The notes: generated by a model from the sequence alone, not told the origin. DNA of 64,000 nt from Chitinophaga hostae (GCF_018224885.1 NZ_JAGTXB010000021.1:1-64000); one strand, 5' to 3'. Numbered from the stretch's first letter, positions 55,154 through 64,000 are shown. Numbers and translations: made by a program.

Positions 55154-56728
55154 CTAGAACGGTGCATCCTCAAAACCTTCATCGAAGTTCATATCGTTCA
55201 TTTTGGATCCCTTCTGTATATACAGTTTTGCTTCGTCGTTGCCACCGCCGCCACCTTGCGGTGAGCGACTGATACCTGCAAAAGGACTACCGCCGCCACC
55301 GGGATTGTCAATGCTGCCATCATCTTCAAAACGCTGAAACTCCAGTACTGCCCTGAGTCTGATGGTATCCAGCTGACCATTACGGTGTTTGGCTATACGA
55401 ACGTGGGTTTCACCTTTATTGGATTCGCCCATTTCATTGGTGTTGATCTCATAGTATTCAGGACGATAGAGGAACATTACCATATCGGCATCCTGCTCGA
55501 TGGCGCCGGACTCACGGAGATCGCTCAACTGCGGCATTTTGTTACCATCTTTACGTTTTTCCACATCACGACTCAACTGCGACAACGCAATCACCGGTAC
55601 CTGTAACTCTTTTGCGAGTCCTTTCAGGTCACGGGAAATTTTACTGATCTCCTGTTCACGGTTGGAACCTTTACCATCGCCGCCGCCGCTCATCAGCTGC
55701 AGATAGTCGATGATGATAACGCCTACGCCGTGGTTGTGTACCAGCCTGCGGCATTTAGCACGCAACTCAAAAATGTTGAGGGCCGGGGTATCATCGATGA
55801 AGATGGGTGCTTTTGCCAGGCGTTCGATACCGTGGGTCATCAGCTTCTTCATTTCATACTCTTCCAGTTTACCACGGGAAATCTTTTCCAGCTTTATTTC
55901 TGACTCGGCCGAAAGAATACGTTGTACAATCTGGCCGGACGACATTTCCAATGAAAATACCGCTGCTCCTTTCGGAAAGCGGGGGTGGAGGGCCGCATTA
56001 CGCGCCAGGTTCAGCGCAAAAGCGGTTTTACCCACAGAAGGACGGGCTGCTATGATGATCAGATCGGTAGACTGCCAGCCATAAGTAACCTTGTCCAGTG
56101 AAGGGAAGCCGGATGGCACCCCGGTAATATCATCCCCCTTGTTACGCAGGTCCTCGATACGCTTCATGGTATTTACCAGTACACGATCGATGGAGTCGTA
56201 GTTTTTACGAAGGTGATTGTTGGTAACTTCAAAGAGTTTAGACTCAGCGCTATCCAGCAGGTCAAATACATCGGCCGTGTCTTCATAAGACTCCGTCAGT
56301 ATTTCACCGGAAATGCGAATCAGTTCACGCTGAATAAATTTCTGGAGGATAATACGGGCATGCGCTTCAATATTTGCAGAAGACACCACCATATTCGTCA
56401 GCTTCATAACGGTAAAAGGGCCGCCTATCTGCTCCAGCGAACCCATTAGCTTGAGCTCTTCTGTTACGGTGAGAATATCTACCGGCATTGACTTTCCGGC
56501 CAGGCGGGTCATGGCGCTAAAAATAATCTGGTGTGCTTCTACGTAAAAACACTCCCCTTTTAATATCTCGATGACGGAGTCAAAAGCTCCCTTTTCCAGC
56601 ATTACGGCTCCCAAAACAGCTTCTTCCAATTCTTTAGCCTGTGGTGGTATCTTGCCATACACCAAGGATGACACATCAATGGACGGCTTTCTGCGCACAT
56701 TGCGGTCCTTCTTAAGATTGAGATCCAT
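55154..56728 (-). CDS. dnaB: Replicative DNA helicase DnaB
   Basis: A 524-residue hexameric helicase. The N-terminal domain (about 25-130; PPQAKELEEAVLGAVMLEKG) is followed by the RecA-like motor with Walker A ARPSVGKTA (228-236, K234) and Walker B IIIDYLQLMSGG. QLSRDVEKR and QLSDLRESGAIEQDADMV are DnaB H3/H4 motifs. The C-terminal 50 residues are Gly-rich and acidic. It reads away from the candidate origin in its upstream region. Confidence 0.97.
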   Translation of the reverse strand: MDLNLKKDRNVRRKPSIDVSSLVYGKIPPQAKELEEAVLGAVMLEKGAFDSVIEILKGECFYVEAHQIIFSAMTRLAGKSMPVDILTVTEELKLMGSLEQIGGPFTVMKLTNMVVSSANIEAHARIILQKFIQRELIRISGEILTESYEDTADVFDLLDSAESKLFEVTNNHLRKNYDSIDRVLVNTMKRIEDLRNKGDDITGVPSGFPSLDKVTYGWQSTDLIIIAARPSVGKTAFALNLARNAALHPRFPKGAAVFSLEMSSGQIVQRILSAESEIKLEKISRGKLEEYEMKKLMTHGIERLAKAPIFIDDTPALNIFELRAKCRRLVHNHGVGVIIIDYLQLMSGGGDGKGSNREQEISKISRDLKGLAKELQVPVIALSQLSRDVEKRKDGNKMPQLSDLRESGAIEQDADMVMFLYRPEYYEINTNEMGESNKGETHVRIAKHRNGQLDTIRLRAVLEFQRFEDDGSIDNPGGGGSPFAGISRSPQGGGGGNDEAKLYIQKGSKMNDMNFDEGFEDAPF

Positions 56729-56945
56729 TTATGGTTAGTGTATTAAAAAAAGTTAATAAAAGGTTACTGTCAATGGGCCTTTCCAGTTGTTTTTACAATC
56801 GATGTCTGCATTTTCCTGCATTCTTCAGGGTGATAGCTACTTTAAGAAATTGTAAACTTTTGCAAGCCGTACAAACTAAGGTAAAGGCATTTTTTTGATT
56901 AACACCCCTCCCTTCGTATTAAATTTATTAAGCCTCATACACAGG

Positions 56946-57065
56946 TTATCCACAAGCATTTTGTCAGTTATCCACTGACAAAGATATGGTTATCCACCAA
57001 AACAACAGAAATACCCATGCGAAGGTCCGATTATTCACACACATTGTGTAAAAAGATTTTCCACA
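56946..57065. other. Candidate replication origin: DnaA-box cluster
   Basis: Five boxes on the plus strand: TTATCCACA at 56946, TTATCCACT at 56968, TTATCCACC at 56990, TTATTCACA at 57031 and TTTTCCACA at 57057. The first three are spaced exactly 22 bp (two helical turns). Two match the TTATNCACA consensus fully. An AT-rich stretch lies just left (56885-56940). It fills the 522-bp dnaB-pheT gap where gene direction diverges. A DnaA-regulated dnaB promoter is the alternative. Confidence 0.6.
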
Positions 57066-57122
57066 TGCTGCAAAAACACCGCACCATGGCCGGATCAGCA
57101 ATAAAAGCAGGAGAAAACAGCA

Positions 57123-57199
57123 AGCGGAAAGCAGTAAGCAGCTGTCTCCCGCCAACGCTTTCGCCCTTCCCACGTGCTTTTTGCTTTATGCTTTCCGCT
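57123..57199. repeat. Imperfect inverted repeat (element G)
   Basis: AGCGGAAAGCAGTAAGCA (57123-57140) pairs with TGCTTTATGCTTTCCGCT (57182-57199) at 16 of 18 positions. The words are shared with the 27.6-kb element. It lies 52 bases before pheT. Confidence 0.65.
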
Positions 57200-57250
57200 T
57201 TAGCCGCTTTATTCCTAACTTTACGCCACTTATATAAACCGAGCAGATAA

Positions 57251-59680
57251 ATGACGATTTCATACAACTGGCTATGTGATTATTTACCGGTGAAGCCTGC
57301 ACCGGAGGAACTGTCTACCATTTTAACCAGGATTGGCCTGGAGGTGGAAAGCCTGGAAAAATTTGAAGCTGTAAAAGGAAGTCTGGCTGGATTGGTGATC
57401 GGAGAAGTACTGACGGCAGAAAAACACCCTAATGCAGACAAGCTGCGACTCACCACTGTTAACACGGGCAACGGCGAGCCTTTGCACATTGTATGCGGTG
57501 CACCTAACGTAGCAGTAGGGCAGAAAGTAGTGGTAGCCCCCATCGGCGCCACCATTTATCCGCTGGGTGGAGAACCGCTGACCATGAAAAAAGCAAAGAT
57601 CCGCGGTGAAGAAAGCCAGGGGATGATTTGCGCTGAAGACGAAATAGGACTTGGCAACAGTCACGACGGGATCATGGTACTGGATGCCTCCCTGCAACCC
57701 GGCACCCCCGCCAGTGAAGTGTTTAAACCGGCCAACGATTATATCTTCGAGATAGGACTTACGCCCAACCGCATGGACGCCATGAGCCATATCGGCGTGG
57801 CAAAGGATGTATGCGCCTTCCTCAACAACCTGGAACAAACACACAAATACCAGGTACAACTGCCGGAAATAAAGGCACTGCCCACCGCAGCCAGCCCTTT
57901 ATCCATCAGCATTACCATCGAAAATACGGATGCCTGTCCCCGTTATTCCGGTATATCCATTACCGGTATACAGGTGGCGCCTTCTCCCGAATGGCTGAAA
58001 AGTAAGCTGACGGCCATCGGTGTTCGTCCTATTAATAATATTGTGGATATCACCAATTTCATCCTGCATGAAACCGGTCAGCCCCTGCATGCTTTCGACG
58101 CCAACGCGATCAAAGGCAACGCTGTGGTGGTAAAAAATCTGCCGCAGGGTACTCCTTTCGTAACGCTCGATGAAAAAGAAAGAAAACTGGACGCCACAGA
58201 TCTCATGATCTGTAACGGCGCCGGTGAAGGCATGTGTATTGCCGGCGTATTCGGCGGTTTACATTCGGGCGTATCTGATACCACACAAAGCATTTTCCTG
58301 GAAAGTGCATTTTTCAGCGCCGGTGGTATCCGGACCACCTCCTTCCGCCACGGCCTGCGCACAGACGCGGCCTCCCGCTTTGAAAAAGGAGTGGATATCT
58401 CCAACGTAGTATTTGCCCTGCAACGTGCAGCGGATCTTATTTGTACCCTCTGCGGCGGTAAAGCCGCTTCTGGTATTATAGATGTATATCCGTCTGTAAA
58501 AGTAAAAACACAGGTAGAAACGACGTATAGCTATATCCGTAAGCTCAGCGGCAGTAACTACCCTGCCGATAAGATCAAAAATATCCTGCGCAGCCTGGGC
58601 TTTGATATCTTGTCCGAATCGGCAGAAGGTCTTCGTGTATCCGTACCATTCAGCAAACCGGATATCAGCCTGCCGGCCGACCTGGTGGAAGAAGTGATGC
58701 GGATCGATGGACTTGACAACATTGAGATTCCATCTAAAATATCCATTTCACCCGCCCTTTCCGTGCAGCCGGATGCCGAAAGCATCAAGGAAAAAATAGC
58801 CAACTACCTGGCCGGCAACGGGTTTAATGAAATTTTTACCAACTCTATCACTAACAGCAAATACTATACGCCGGAAGTACTGGAAACAGCCGTGAAAATG
58901 ATGAACAGTCTCACCGTAGAACTGGATATCATGCGCCCATCGATGCTGGAAACCGGTCTGGAAAGCATTGCCCACAACCTGAACCGTAAAAACGAAGACC
59001 TGCTGTTCTTCGAATTCGGTAAAACCTACCAGGTACTGGAAAAGGGTTATGGTGAAAATAATCACCTGGTACTGTATTTGACAGGCAGACAAACGACTGA
59101 AACGTGGATGCATAAAACCAGCCCGGTAGACTTTTACTTCCTGAAAGGTTTTGTGATCAATATCCTCCGGCAGCTGGGCTATAAACAGCTTAGCTGGGCA
59201 GAAAGCACCGGAACCGGCTTAACACCATCCTGGGAAATCAAAGTAAAAAACCAGGTGGTAGTTACCCTCGGAGGCGTTGCTGCTGCGAAGCTGAAGCAGT
59301 TTGATATCAGGCAGCCGGTTTGGTTCGCCACCTTTAACTGGGATAAAATACTGGGACTATTGCAAAAAAGTGATAACTTTTACAAAGAAATCCCACGTTT
59401 CCCGGCAGTTCGCAGGGACCTGGCACTGGTACTCGACAAACAGGTGAAGTTTGCGGCAGTAGAAACAGCCGCCAGGGGTGTGAAATCCGGTCTGTTACAA
59501 CAGGTAAATCTGTTTGATGTATTCGAGAGCGAAAAACTGGGTGTTAATAAGAAGTCTTACGCCGTAAGCTTTACTTTCCTGGATCCTCAGAAAACACTTA
59601 CCGACAAAGAGATTGACGGGGTAATGGACAAACTCATCAAAACATTTGAAACACAGTTACAGGCAGAAATTAGAAAATAA
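57251..59680 (+). CDS. pheT: Phenylalanyl-tRNA synthetase beta subunit
   Basis: An 809-residue subunit of the alpha2beta2 enzyme. An N-terminal segment (MTISYNWLCDYLPVK), tRNA-binding EMAP-like domain (about 40-150; AEKHPNADKLRLTTV), B3/4 editing domain (about 210-380; RYSGISITGI), B5 (about 405-480) and a C-terminal FDX-ACB domain (about 715-809; FPAVRRDLALVLDKQV) are all present. The alpha subunit gene is not adjacent. It heads a run of plus-strand genes with the coiled-coil protein and zapA. Confidence 0.97.
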   Translation: MTISYNWLCDYLPVKPAPEELSTILTRIGLEVESLEKFEAVKGSLAGLVIGEVLTAEKHPNADKLRLTTVNTGNGEPLHIVCGAPNVAVGQKVVVAPIGATIYPLGGEPLTMKKAKIRGEESQGMICAEDEIGLGNSHDGIMVLDASLQPGTPASEVFKPANDYIFEIGLTPNRMDAMSHIGVAKDVCAFLNNLEQTHKYQVQLPEIKALPTAASPLSISITIENTDACPRYSGISITGIQVAPSPEWLKSKLTAIGVRPINNIVDITNFILHETGQPLHAFDANAIKGNAVVVKNLPQGTPFVTLDEKERKLDATDLMICNGAGEGMCIAGVFGGLHSGVSDTTQSIFLESAFFSAGGIRTTSFRHGLRTDAASRFEKGVDISNVVFALQRAADLICTLCGGKAASGIIDVYPSVKVKTQVETTYSYIRKLSGSNYPADKIKNILRSLGFDILSESAEGLRVSVPFSKPDISLPADLVEEVMRIDGLDNIEIPSKISISPALSVQPDAESIKEKIANYLAGNGFNEIFTNSITNSKYYTPEVLETAVKMMNSLTVELDIMRPSMLETGLESIAHNLNRKNEDLLFFEFGKTYQVLEKGYGENNHLVLYLTGRQTTETWMHKTSPVDFYFLKGFVINILRQLGYKQLSWAESTGTGLTPSWEIKVKNQVVVTLGGVAAAKLKQFDIRQPVWFATFNWDKILGLLQKSDNFYKEIPRFPAVRRDLALVLDKQVKFAAVETAARGVKSGLLQQVNLFDVFESEKLGVNKKSYAVSFTFLDPQKTLTDKEIDGVMDKLIKTFETQLQAEIRK

Positions 59681-59691
59681 GATACTGAAAG

Positions 59692-60000
59692 ATGGTTCTG
59701 GAGCAATACATTCAACGCGTTGAAGAAAGATTGCAACTGCTGGTAAAAAAACTCCAGCAGCTGCAGGCGGAGAATGTATTGCTGAAAGATGAAGTCAAAA
59801 TACAACAACAGGAGCTGCAACAGCAGCAACAGTCGTTACAAAGCCTGGAGGAAAGGCTGCAACTGATGAAAATTGCATCCACCGCCCAGGGAGGTACCAC
59901 CATAGCAGCAGAAGATGAGGCTTTCAAAAAGGAGATCCGCGGCAAAATCAATGACTATATCAAGGAAATTGACCGCTGCATCGCCTTGCTGAACAGCTGA
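59692..60000 (+). CDS. Coiled-coil protein between pheT and zapA
   Basis: A 102-residue protein, mostly one coiled coil (about 5-62) very rich in Gln and Leu (VKKLQQLQAENVLLKDEV, EERLQLM), with a short helical tail (INDYIKEIDRCIALLN). It begins 11 bases after pheT and ends 16 before zapA. The heptad pattern and place suggest a ZapB-like or other division-associated protein, but this is inference. Confidence 0.8.
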   Translation: MVLEQYIQRVEERLQLLVKKLQQLQAENVLLKDEVKIQQQELQQQQQSLQSLEERLQLMKIASTAQGGTTIAAEDEAFKKEIRGKINDYIKEIDRCIALLNS

Positions 60001-60016
60001 CCTAAAATCATAGATC

Positions 60017-60310
60017 ATGGAACAACTCATTCCTATCAACATAATAGTGGCAGACCGCTCTTACCGGATCAAGATAAAACCGGAAGAAGAAGCGGAAGTT
60101 CGTCGTATTATGAAAGAAGTGAATGAGAAGATTGTCGATTTTAAGACTTCCTATGCAGGGAAAGACCTGCAGGACTATATCGCTATGGCCCTTATTATGT
60201 ACGCCACACACCCTGTAACCAGCGGCGGTAAAGCCCAGGCGAGCACTGCACCCTTTTTGCAGGAGAAGCTGGAAAAGCTGGAAGAAATTATCAACCAGGC
60301 ATTGGGTTGA
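60017..60310 (+). CDS. zapA: Cell division protein ZapA
   Basis: A 97-residue FtsZ-ring stabiliser. IPINIIVADRSYRIKI and EAEVRRIMKEVNEKIVDFK form the N-terminal strand-helix part, followed by the long dimerisation helix. It bundles FtsZ protofilaments at midcell. It is co-oriented and closely spaced with the coiled-coil gene before it. Confidence 0.92.
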   Translation: MEQLIPINIIVADRSYRIKIKPEEEAEVRRIMKEVNEKIVDFKTSYAGKDLQDYIAMALIMYATHPVTSGGKAQASTAPFLQEKLEKLEEIINQALG

Positions 60311-60481
60311 TCACCTTACCCATTGCTAAACAATGAATTAGCTAATTGGCTAATTATCACGTATCAAAGACGCTTTAACTGCTATTTTTTTGTATTTTCG
60401 CGGGTCAGTTCTCGCCCCTGTTGTGTTTTAGCAGCAACATGGGTATGAGGATACTACATAAATCAAGTATAAATAATTCAT

Positions 60482-62047
60482 ATGGATGTTACACTTATCA
60501 CGACAATAGCTGCAGTAGTGGCATTGATCATTGGGATTGTGCTAGGTAAGGTGATTTTTGCCAAAAATACGCAGCATAAAATAGATGAAGCTGAGGCACA
60601 GGCGAAGAAAATCATTGCAGATGCACAGATCAGTGCGGAAAATCTCAAGAAGGACAGGCTGCTGGAAGCAAAAGAAAAATACCTGCAACTAAAGAGCGAG
60701 TACGAGAAAGATGTACTGCAGCGTAATCAGAAACTGGGAGAGTCCGAAAATCGTATCAAACAGAAGGAGCAGGCCCTTAACCAGAAAAACGAGCAAATCC
60801 AGAAGCAATTAAATGAAAACGACGCGATCAAGGAAACCCTGAACCGTCAGATGGAACTGGTCACCATCAAGCGTACTGAACTGGAAAAACACCAGGAAGA
60901 ACATATCCGCCGCCTTGAAAAAGTAGCCGGCCTCACAGCAGAAGAAGCCAAACACCAGCTGGTGGAAAGCCTGAAAGAAGAAGCCCGCTCACAGGCCCTC
61001 TCTCATATACAGGAAATCATTGAAGACGCTAAATTAAAAGCGAACAAGGAAGCCAAAAAAATCATCATACAGTCTATTCAGCGTACTGCTGCAGAGCAAA
61101 CCATTGAAAACACCATTACGGTATTTACCCTGGAAAGCGATGAAATAAAAGGTCAGATCATCGGTCGTGAAGGCCGTAACATCCGTGCCATTGAAGCGGC
61201 TACCGGTGTGGATCTGATTGTAGATGATACCCCTGAGGCCATTGTACTCTCTTCCTTCGACCCGTTGCGCCGTGAAATAGCACGTTTATCCTTACAGCGC
61301 CTGGTACAGGATGGTCGTATTCACCCTGCCCGTATTGAAGAAGTAGTGGAAAAAACAAAGAAACAACTGGAAGAACAGGTAATGGATATTGGTGAAAGAA
61401 CCGTGATCGAACTTGGTATCCATGGCCTGCATAAAGAACTGGTGCGTCTTGTAGGTAAAATGCGTTTCCGCTCTTCCTACGGACAAAACCTGCTCATGCA
61501 CTCCAAAGAAACCGCCAATTTGTGTGCGGTAATGGCTGCTGAGCTGGGCTTAAACCCCAAACTCGCCAAACGTGCCGGTTTACTGCACGACATTGGTAAA
61601 GTACCTGATGAAGAAACTGAGCTGAGCCACGCCCTGCTGGGCGCCAAGCTCGCCGAAAAATATGGTGAACACGCTGCAGTAGTTAATGCTATCGGCGCTC
61701 ACCACGATGAAATGGAAATGCAGTATGTTATTTCCCCGATCGTACAGGCCTGTGATGCTATCAGCGGCGCCCGTCCCGGCGCCCGCCGCGAAATTATGCA
61801 GAGCTACCTGCAACGTATCAAAGATCTCGAGAACCTGGCCCTGGCTCACGACGGCGTGGAAAAAGCCTATGCTATACAGGCAGGTAGAGAACTGCGTATC
61901 ATCGTGGAAAGTGATAAAGTGTCTGATGGCGACGCAGATCGCTTATCATTCGAAATAGCCAATAAGATACAAACAGAAATGCAGTATCCTGGCCAGATTA
62001 AAGTAACGGTTATCCGTGAAAAGAGAGCGGTGAATATCGCCAGATAA
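60482..62047 (+). CDS. rny: Ribonuclease Y
   Basis: A 521-residue membrane-anchored endoribonuclease that starts mRNA decay. An N-terminal helix (5-27) anchors it, a coiled coil runs to about 190, a KH domain follows (about 212-275; GQIIGREGRNIRAIEAATGV) and the HD domain (about 335-430) has H369-D370 in GLLHDIGK and AHHDE. The domain order and length are normal. A strong terminator follows. Confidence 0.96.
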   Translation: MDVTLITTIAAVVALIIGIVLGKVIFAKNTQHKIDEAEAQAKKIIADAQISAENLKKDRLLEAKEKYLQLKSEYEKDVLQRNQKLGESENRIKQKEQALNQKNEQIQKQLNENDAIKETLNRQMELVTIKRTELEKHQEEHIRRLEKVAGLTAEEAKHQLVESLKEEARSQALSHIQEIIEDAKLKANKEAKKIIIQSIQRTAAEQTIENTITVFTLESDEIKGQIIGREGRNIRAIEAATGVDLIVDDTPEAIVLSSFDPLRREIARLSLQRLVQDGRIHPARIEEVVEKTKKQLEEQVMDIGERTVIELGIHGLHKELVRLVGKMRFRSSYGQNLLMHSKETANLCAVMAAELGLNPKLAKRAGLLHDIGKVPDEETELSHALLGAKLAEKYGEHAAVVNAIGAHHDEMEMQYVISPIVQACDAISGARPGARREIMQSYLQRIKDLENLALAHDGVEKAYAIQAGRELRIIVESDKVSDGDADRLSFEIANKIQTEMQYPGQIKVTVIREKRAVNIAR

Positions 62048-62087
62048 TTTTCTGATTCAAAATCCAGGAAATTGACCTTATATTGGA

Positions 62088-62118
62088 GTCCTCCGGTTTT
62101 ACCGGGGGACTTTTTTTT
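62088..62118 (+). terminator. Rho-independent terminator after rny
   Basis: Stem GTCCTCCGGT with ACCGGGGGAC (one G-T pair), TTT loop and eight T. Confidence 0.93.
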
Positions 62119-62168
62119 CTGTAAGCTAAACTTCATTCAATAAACCGATAATCGCTAAATGCAGTGTT

Positions 62169-62783
62169 ATGAAAAAAACCTTTGTTAAATTCCTGCTGGG
62201 ATCCGCCTTGCTACTCGGCACCGGCAGCGCGTTTGCCCAAAAATCACAGTCGTTGTTCAACGGCAAGAACCTGGACGGCTGGAAAATCTACGGTACAGAA
62301 AAATGGTATGTGGAAAATGGTGAGTTAATCTGCGAAAGCGGTCCGGATAAGGAATACGGTTATCTCGGCACTGATGGTCAATACAAAGATTTTGAACTGA
62401 CCGTACAATTCAAACAGGAAGCCAATGGCAACAGCGGTGTATTTTTCCATTCATCCCTGGAGGGTACCAAAATTACCGGCTGGCAGGCGGAAGTAGCGCC
62501 TCCGAACATGCATACCGGTGGTATCTACGAATCTTATGGCCGCGGATGGCTGATACAACCTGATAAGGAAAAAGAAAAATACCTGAAAATGGGTGAATGG
62601 AATACCATGAAAGTAAGGGTACAGGGAGATAACGTTACCACCTGGCTCAATGGACAGGAAATGATTACCCTGAAAGATGCTAAAATCGGCGCCGCCAATG
62701 GCCAGATTGCATTACAGATCCACTCCGGCGGTGGTATCAAGGTAAGATGGAAAAACATTAAGCTGAAACCCCTGAAATCCTAA
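62169..62783 (+). CDS. DUF1080 (3-keto-disaccharide hydrolase-like) secreted protein
   Basis: A 204-residue exported protein with a signal peptide ending AFA. The DUF1080 concanavalin-like fold is shown by SLFNGKNLDGWKIYG, FELTVQFKQEANGNSGVFFH and WNTMKVRVQGDNVTTWLNG. Some members hydrolyse 3-keto-glucosides; many are uncharacterised. It starts 50 bases after the rny terminator, with its own promoter presumably, and precedes the SDR gene by 13 bases. Confidence 0.92.
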   Translation: MKKTFVKFLLGSALLLGTGSAFAQKSQSLFNGKNLDGWKIYGTEKWYVENGELICESGPDKEYGYLGTDGQYKDFELTVQFKQEANGNSGVFFHSSLEGTKITGWQAEVAPPNMHTGGIYESYGRGWLIQPDKEKEKYLKMGEWNTMKVRVQGDNVTTWLNGQEMITLKDAKIGAANGQIALQIHSGGGIKVRWKNIKLKPLKS

Positions 62784-62796
62784 ATCAATTCAGGGA

Positions 62797-63585
62797 ATGT
62801 ACTTTACTGATAAAGTCATATTCATTACCGGCGCCAGCTCAGGGATAGGCCATGAGCTGGCGCTTTTGCTGGCAAAAGAAAAGGCCCGGCTCATACTGGC
62901 TGCCCGTAACCGGCCCGCCCTGGAAGCCGTGCGCAATGAATGCCTGCTGTACACGCCCTTTTGTGAAATATTGTTGATGGATGTTACAGATGAAACCCAG
63001 GTCAATGAAGGCGCCAAAAGCGCTTTAGAATTCTTTGGGAAGATAGATGTACTCGTGAATAATGCCGGCGTAACCCAGCGGTCCAAACTTATCGATACCT
63101 CTGTGGCCGCCGTACGGCAATTGATGGAGGTGAACTTTTTTGGCGCCGTTATGCTCACCCAGGCCCTGCTGCCTCATTTCAGGGCACAGGGAGGCGGACA
63201 AATCATCGTTATCAGCAGTATGGCTGGATTAATGGGATACCCATGGCGTTCCGGTTATAATGCGGCCAAGCATGCCCTGCAGGGCTATTTTGAAACCCTG
63301 CAAACCGAACAGCCTATTCCCCGCTTATATACCACCATCGTGTGCCCGGGCCGGGTACATACTCCCATCACCTTCGCAGCCATTACGGCCAACGGCGAGC
63401 CCTATGGAAAAATGGACCCCAAACAAACAAAAGGATTGTCTGTTACCTACTGTGCCCAACATATTCTAAAGGCAATGCGTAAACGAAAAAAACTGGTACT
63501 GATTGCCAGGGAAGAAAGAATACTGTTGTGGTTTAAAAGATATTTTCCCCCACTGTTTTATGTGATTGCGCGCAAAGGGAATTAA
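62797..63585 (+). CDS. Short-chain dehydrogenase/reductase
   Basis: A 262-residue Rossmann enzyme: TGASSGIG (NAD(P) loop at 10-17), NNAG, catalytic Ser in ISSMAG and the Y-x-x-x-K as YNAAK. LILAARN after strand 2 with Arg suggests NADP(H). The extra C-terminal tail (MRKRKKLVLIAREERILLWF) is basic and hydrophobic, as in DltE/retinol-type SDRs with membrane contact. Substrate unknown. Confidence 0.93.
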   Translation: MYFTDKVIFITGASSGIGHELALLLAKEKARLILAARNRPALEAVRNECLLYTPFCEILLMDVTDETQVNEGAKSALEFFGKIDVLVNNAGVTQRSKLIDTSVAAVRQLMEVNFFGAVMLTQALLPHFRAQGGGQIIVISSMAGLMGYPWRSGYNAAKHALQGYFETLQTEQPIPRLYTTIVCPGRVHTPITFAAITANGEPYGKMDPKQTKGLSVTYCAQHILKAMRKRKKLVLIAREERILLWFKRYFPPLFYVIARKGN

Positions 63586-63606
63586 TTTGCAGCAAATTCA
63601 ACAACT

Positions 63607-64000
63607 ATGGATCTGTTACTTCAACAAATAGCAGCAGCTACCAGCTACCTGCAATCCTTTCCCTTTGAGCAACCCCGCGTAGGTGTAGTTCTGGGAACAG
63701 GCCTGGGCGAACTCGTGAATCATATCAGGATCGCGCATACCATTCCTTATCAACAGATCCCTCATTTCCCGGAATCGACGGTAGAATCGCATAAAGGACA
63801 CCTGATACTGGGACATATCGGTATCACACCGGTGGTAGCGATGCAGGGCCGCTTTCATTACTATGAGGGCTATACGATGCAACAGATCACCTTTCCTGTT
63901 CGTGTGATGAAAGCCATGGGTATTCAACAACTATTGCTCAGTAATGCCGCCGGTGGTATGAACCCTTCCTTTAAAAAAGGGGATCTCATTCTGCTGGAAG
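63607..64000 (+). CDS. Purine nucleoside phosphorylase, 5' part
   Basis: An open frame from the ATG at 63607 to the window edge (131 codons). VGVVLGTGLGELVNHI, the phosphate-site ESHKGHLILG, MQGRFHYYEGYTMQ and LLLSNAAGGMNPSFKKGDLI are signatures of trimeric PNPs, which cleave inosine and guanosine with phosphate. The 3' half is cut off by the window. Confidence 0.93.
   Translation, partial: MDLLLQQIAAATSYLQSFPFEQPRVGVVLGTGLGELVNHIRIAHTIPYQQIPHFPESTVESHKGHLILGHIGITPVVAMQGRFHYYEGYTMQQITFPVRVMKAMGIQQLLLSNAAGGMNPSFKKGDLILLE

Noticed and set aside
60340..60481. Possible 6S RNA after zapA, as in enterobacteria
   Set aside because: A GCGGGTCAGTTCTCGCCCCTG segment recalls 6S RNA, but the space before rny is too short for the full molecule and no long closing stem was found.

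Overview
The window looks like a chromosomal segment of a Bacteroidota member, most probably a Chitinophaga-like Chitinophagaceae species. Evidence: a SusC/SusD pair, an ECF sigma/FecR/STN-TonB receptor/DUF4249 cassette, Bacteroidetes-type FtsX permeases, a GH9 enzyme fused to a polysaccharide-deacetylase-like domain, and several TAnnTTTG promoter boxes. Genus is inference; no rRNA or tRNA gene was seen.

Left part (1-9.3 kb) is accessory DNA. A mobilizable element (primase-like protein, candidate oriT, MobC, relaxase, and a membrane-anchored PIN-domain protein as likely cargo) abuts a 63-bp direct repeat at 5041. A second copy at 7252 closes a small segment carrying a frameshifted GNAT gene and a Fic protein. 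Each copy is followed by a hairpin terminator. Then come an ECF sigma factor with a membrane partner and a cluster of gene relics (unknown frameshifted ORF, IS256-type transposase start, tail of an S74-like protein).

9.3-16.3 kb: a lipoprotein built of four hemopexin-like repeats, an SMR efflux gene with a Crp-like regulator, an odd protein with half of an acyl-carrier domain at each end, an AraC regulator, an esterase, a 2-hydroxyacid dehydrogenase, a TonB C-terminal relic and a PP2C-type phosphatase. 16.5-23.7 kb: a polysaccharide-utilization locus (GH9-NodB fusion, SusC, SusD). 23.7-36.5 kb: DoxX, FtsX permease, VOC and SRPBCC proteins, SUKH protein, Tat-type phosphoesterase, malate:quinone oxidoreductase, GH29 fucosidase, TSUP/DUF1634 pair, CvfB, and a response regulator-PAS-histidine kinase.

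36.6-45 kb: MFS pump and CbpA overlap, then a glutamate acid-stress module: periplasmic glutaminase, porin and AspT-type exchanger in one direction, glutamate decarboxylase divergent. 45-50.5 kb: a transmembrane signalling cassette (FecI-type sigma, FecR, STN TonB receptor, DUF4249 lipoprotein). 50.7-64 kb: housekeeping genes pyrD, terC, rsmE, MATE, dnaB, pheT, zapA, rny, DUF1080, SDR and a truncated purine nucleoside phosphorylase.

Two non-genic features stand out. First, a family of very long, nearly perfect inverted repeats sits at gene 3' ends (27.6, 32.6, 48.9, 52.6, 54.9 kb, with weaker members at 35.0 and 57.1 kb). Copies share sequence words, keep their arms complementary while diverging from each other, and often contain the stop codons of the flanking genes. 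Second, the dnaB-pheT intergenic region holds a cluster of DnaA-box-like 9-mers, three at an exact 22-bp period, where gene orientation switches from mostly minus to all plus: a candidate oriC.
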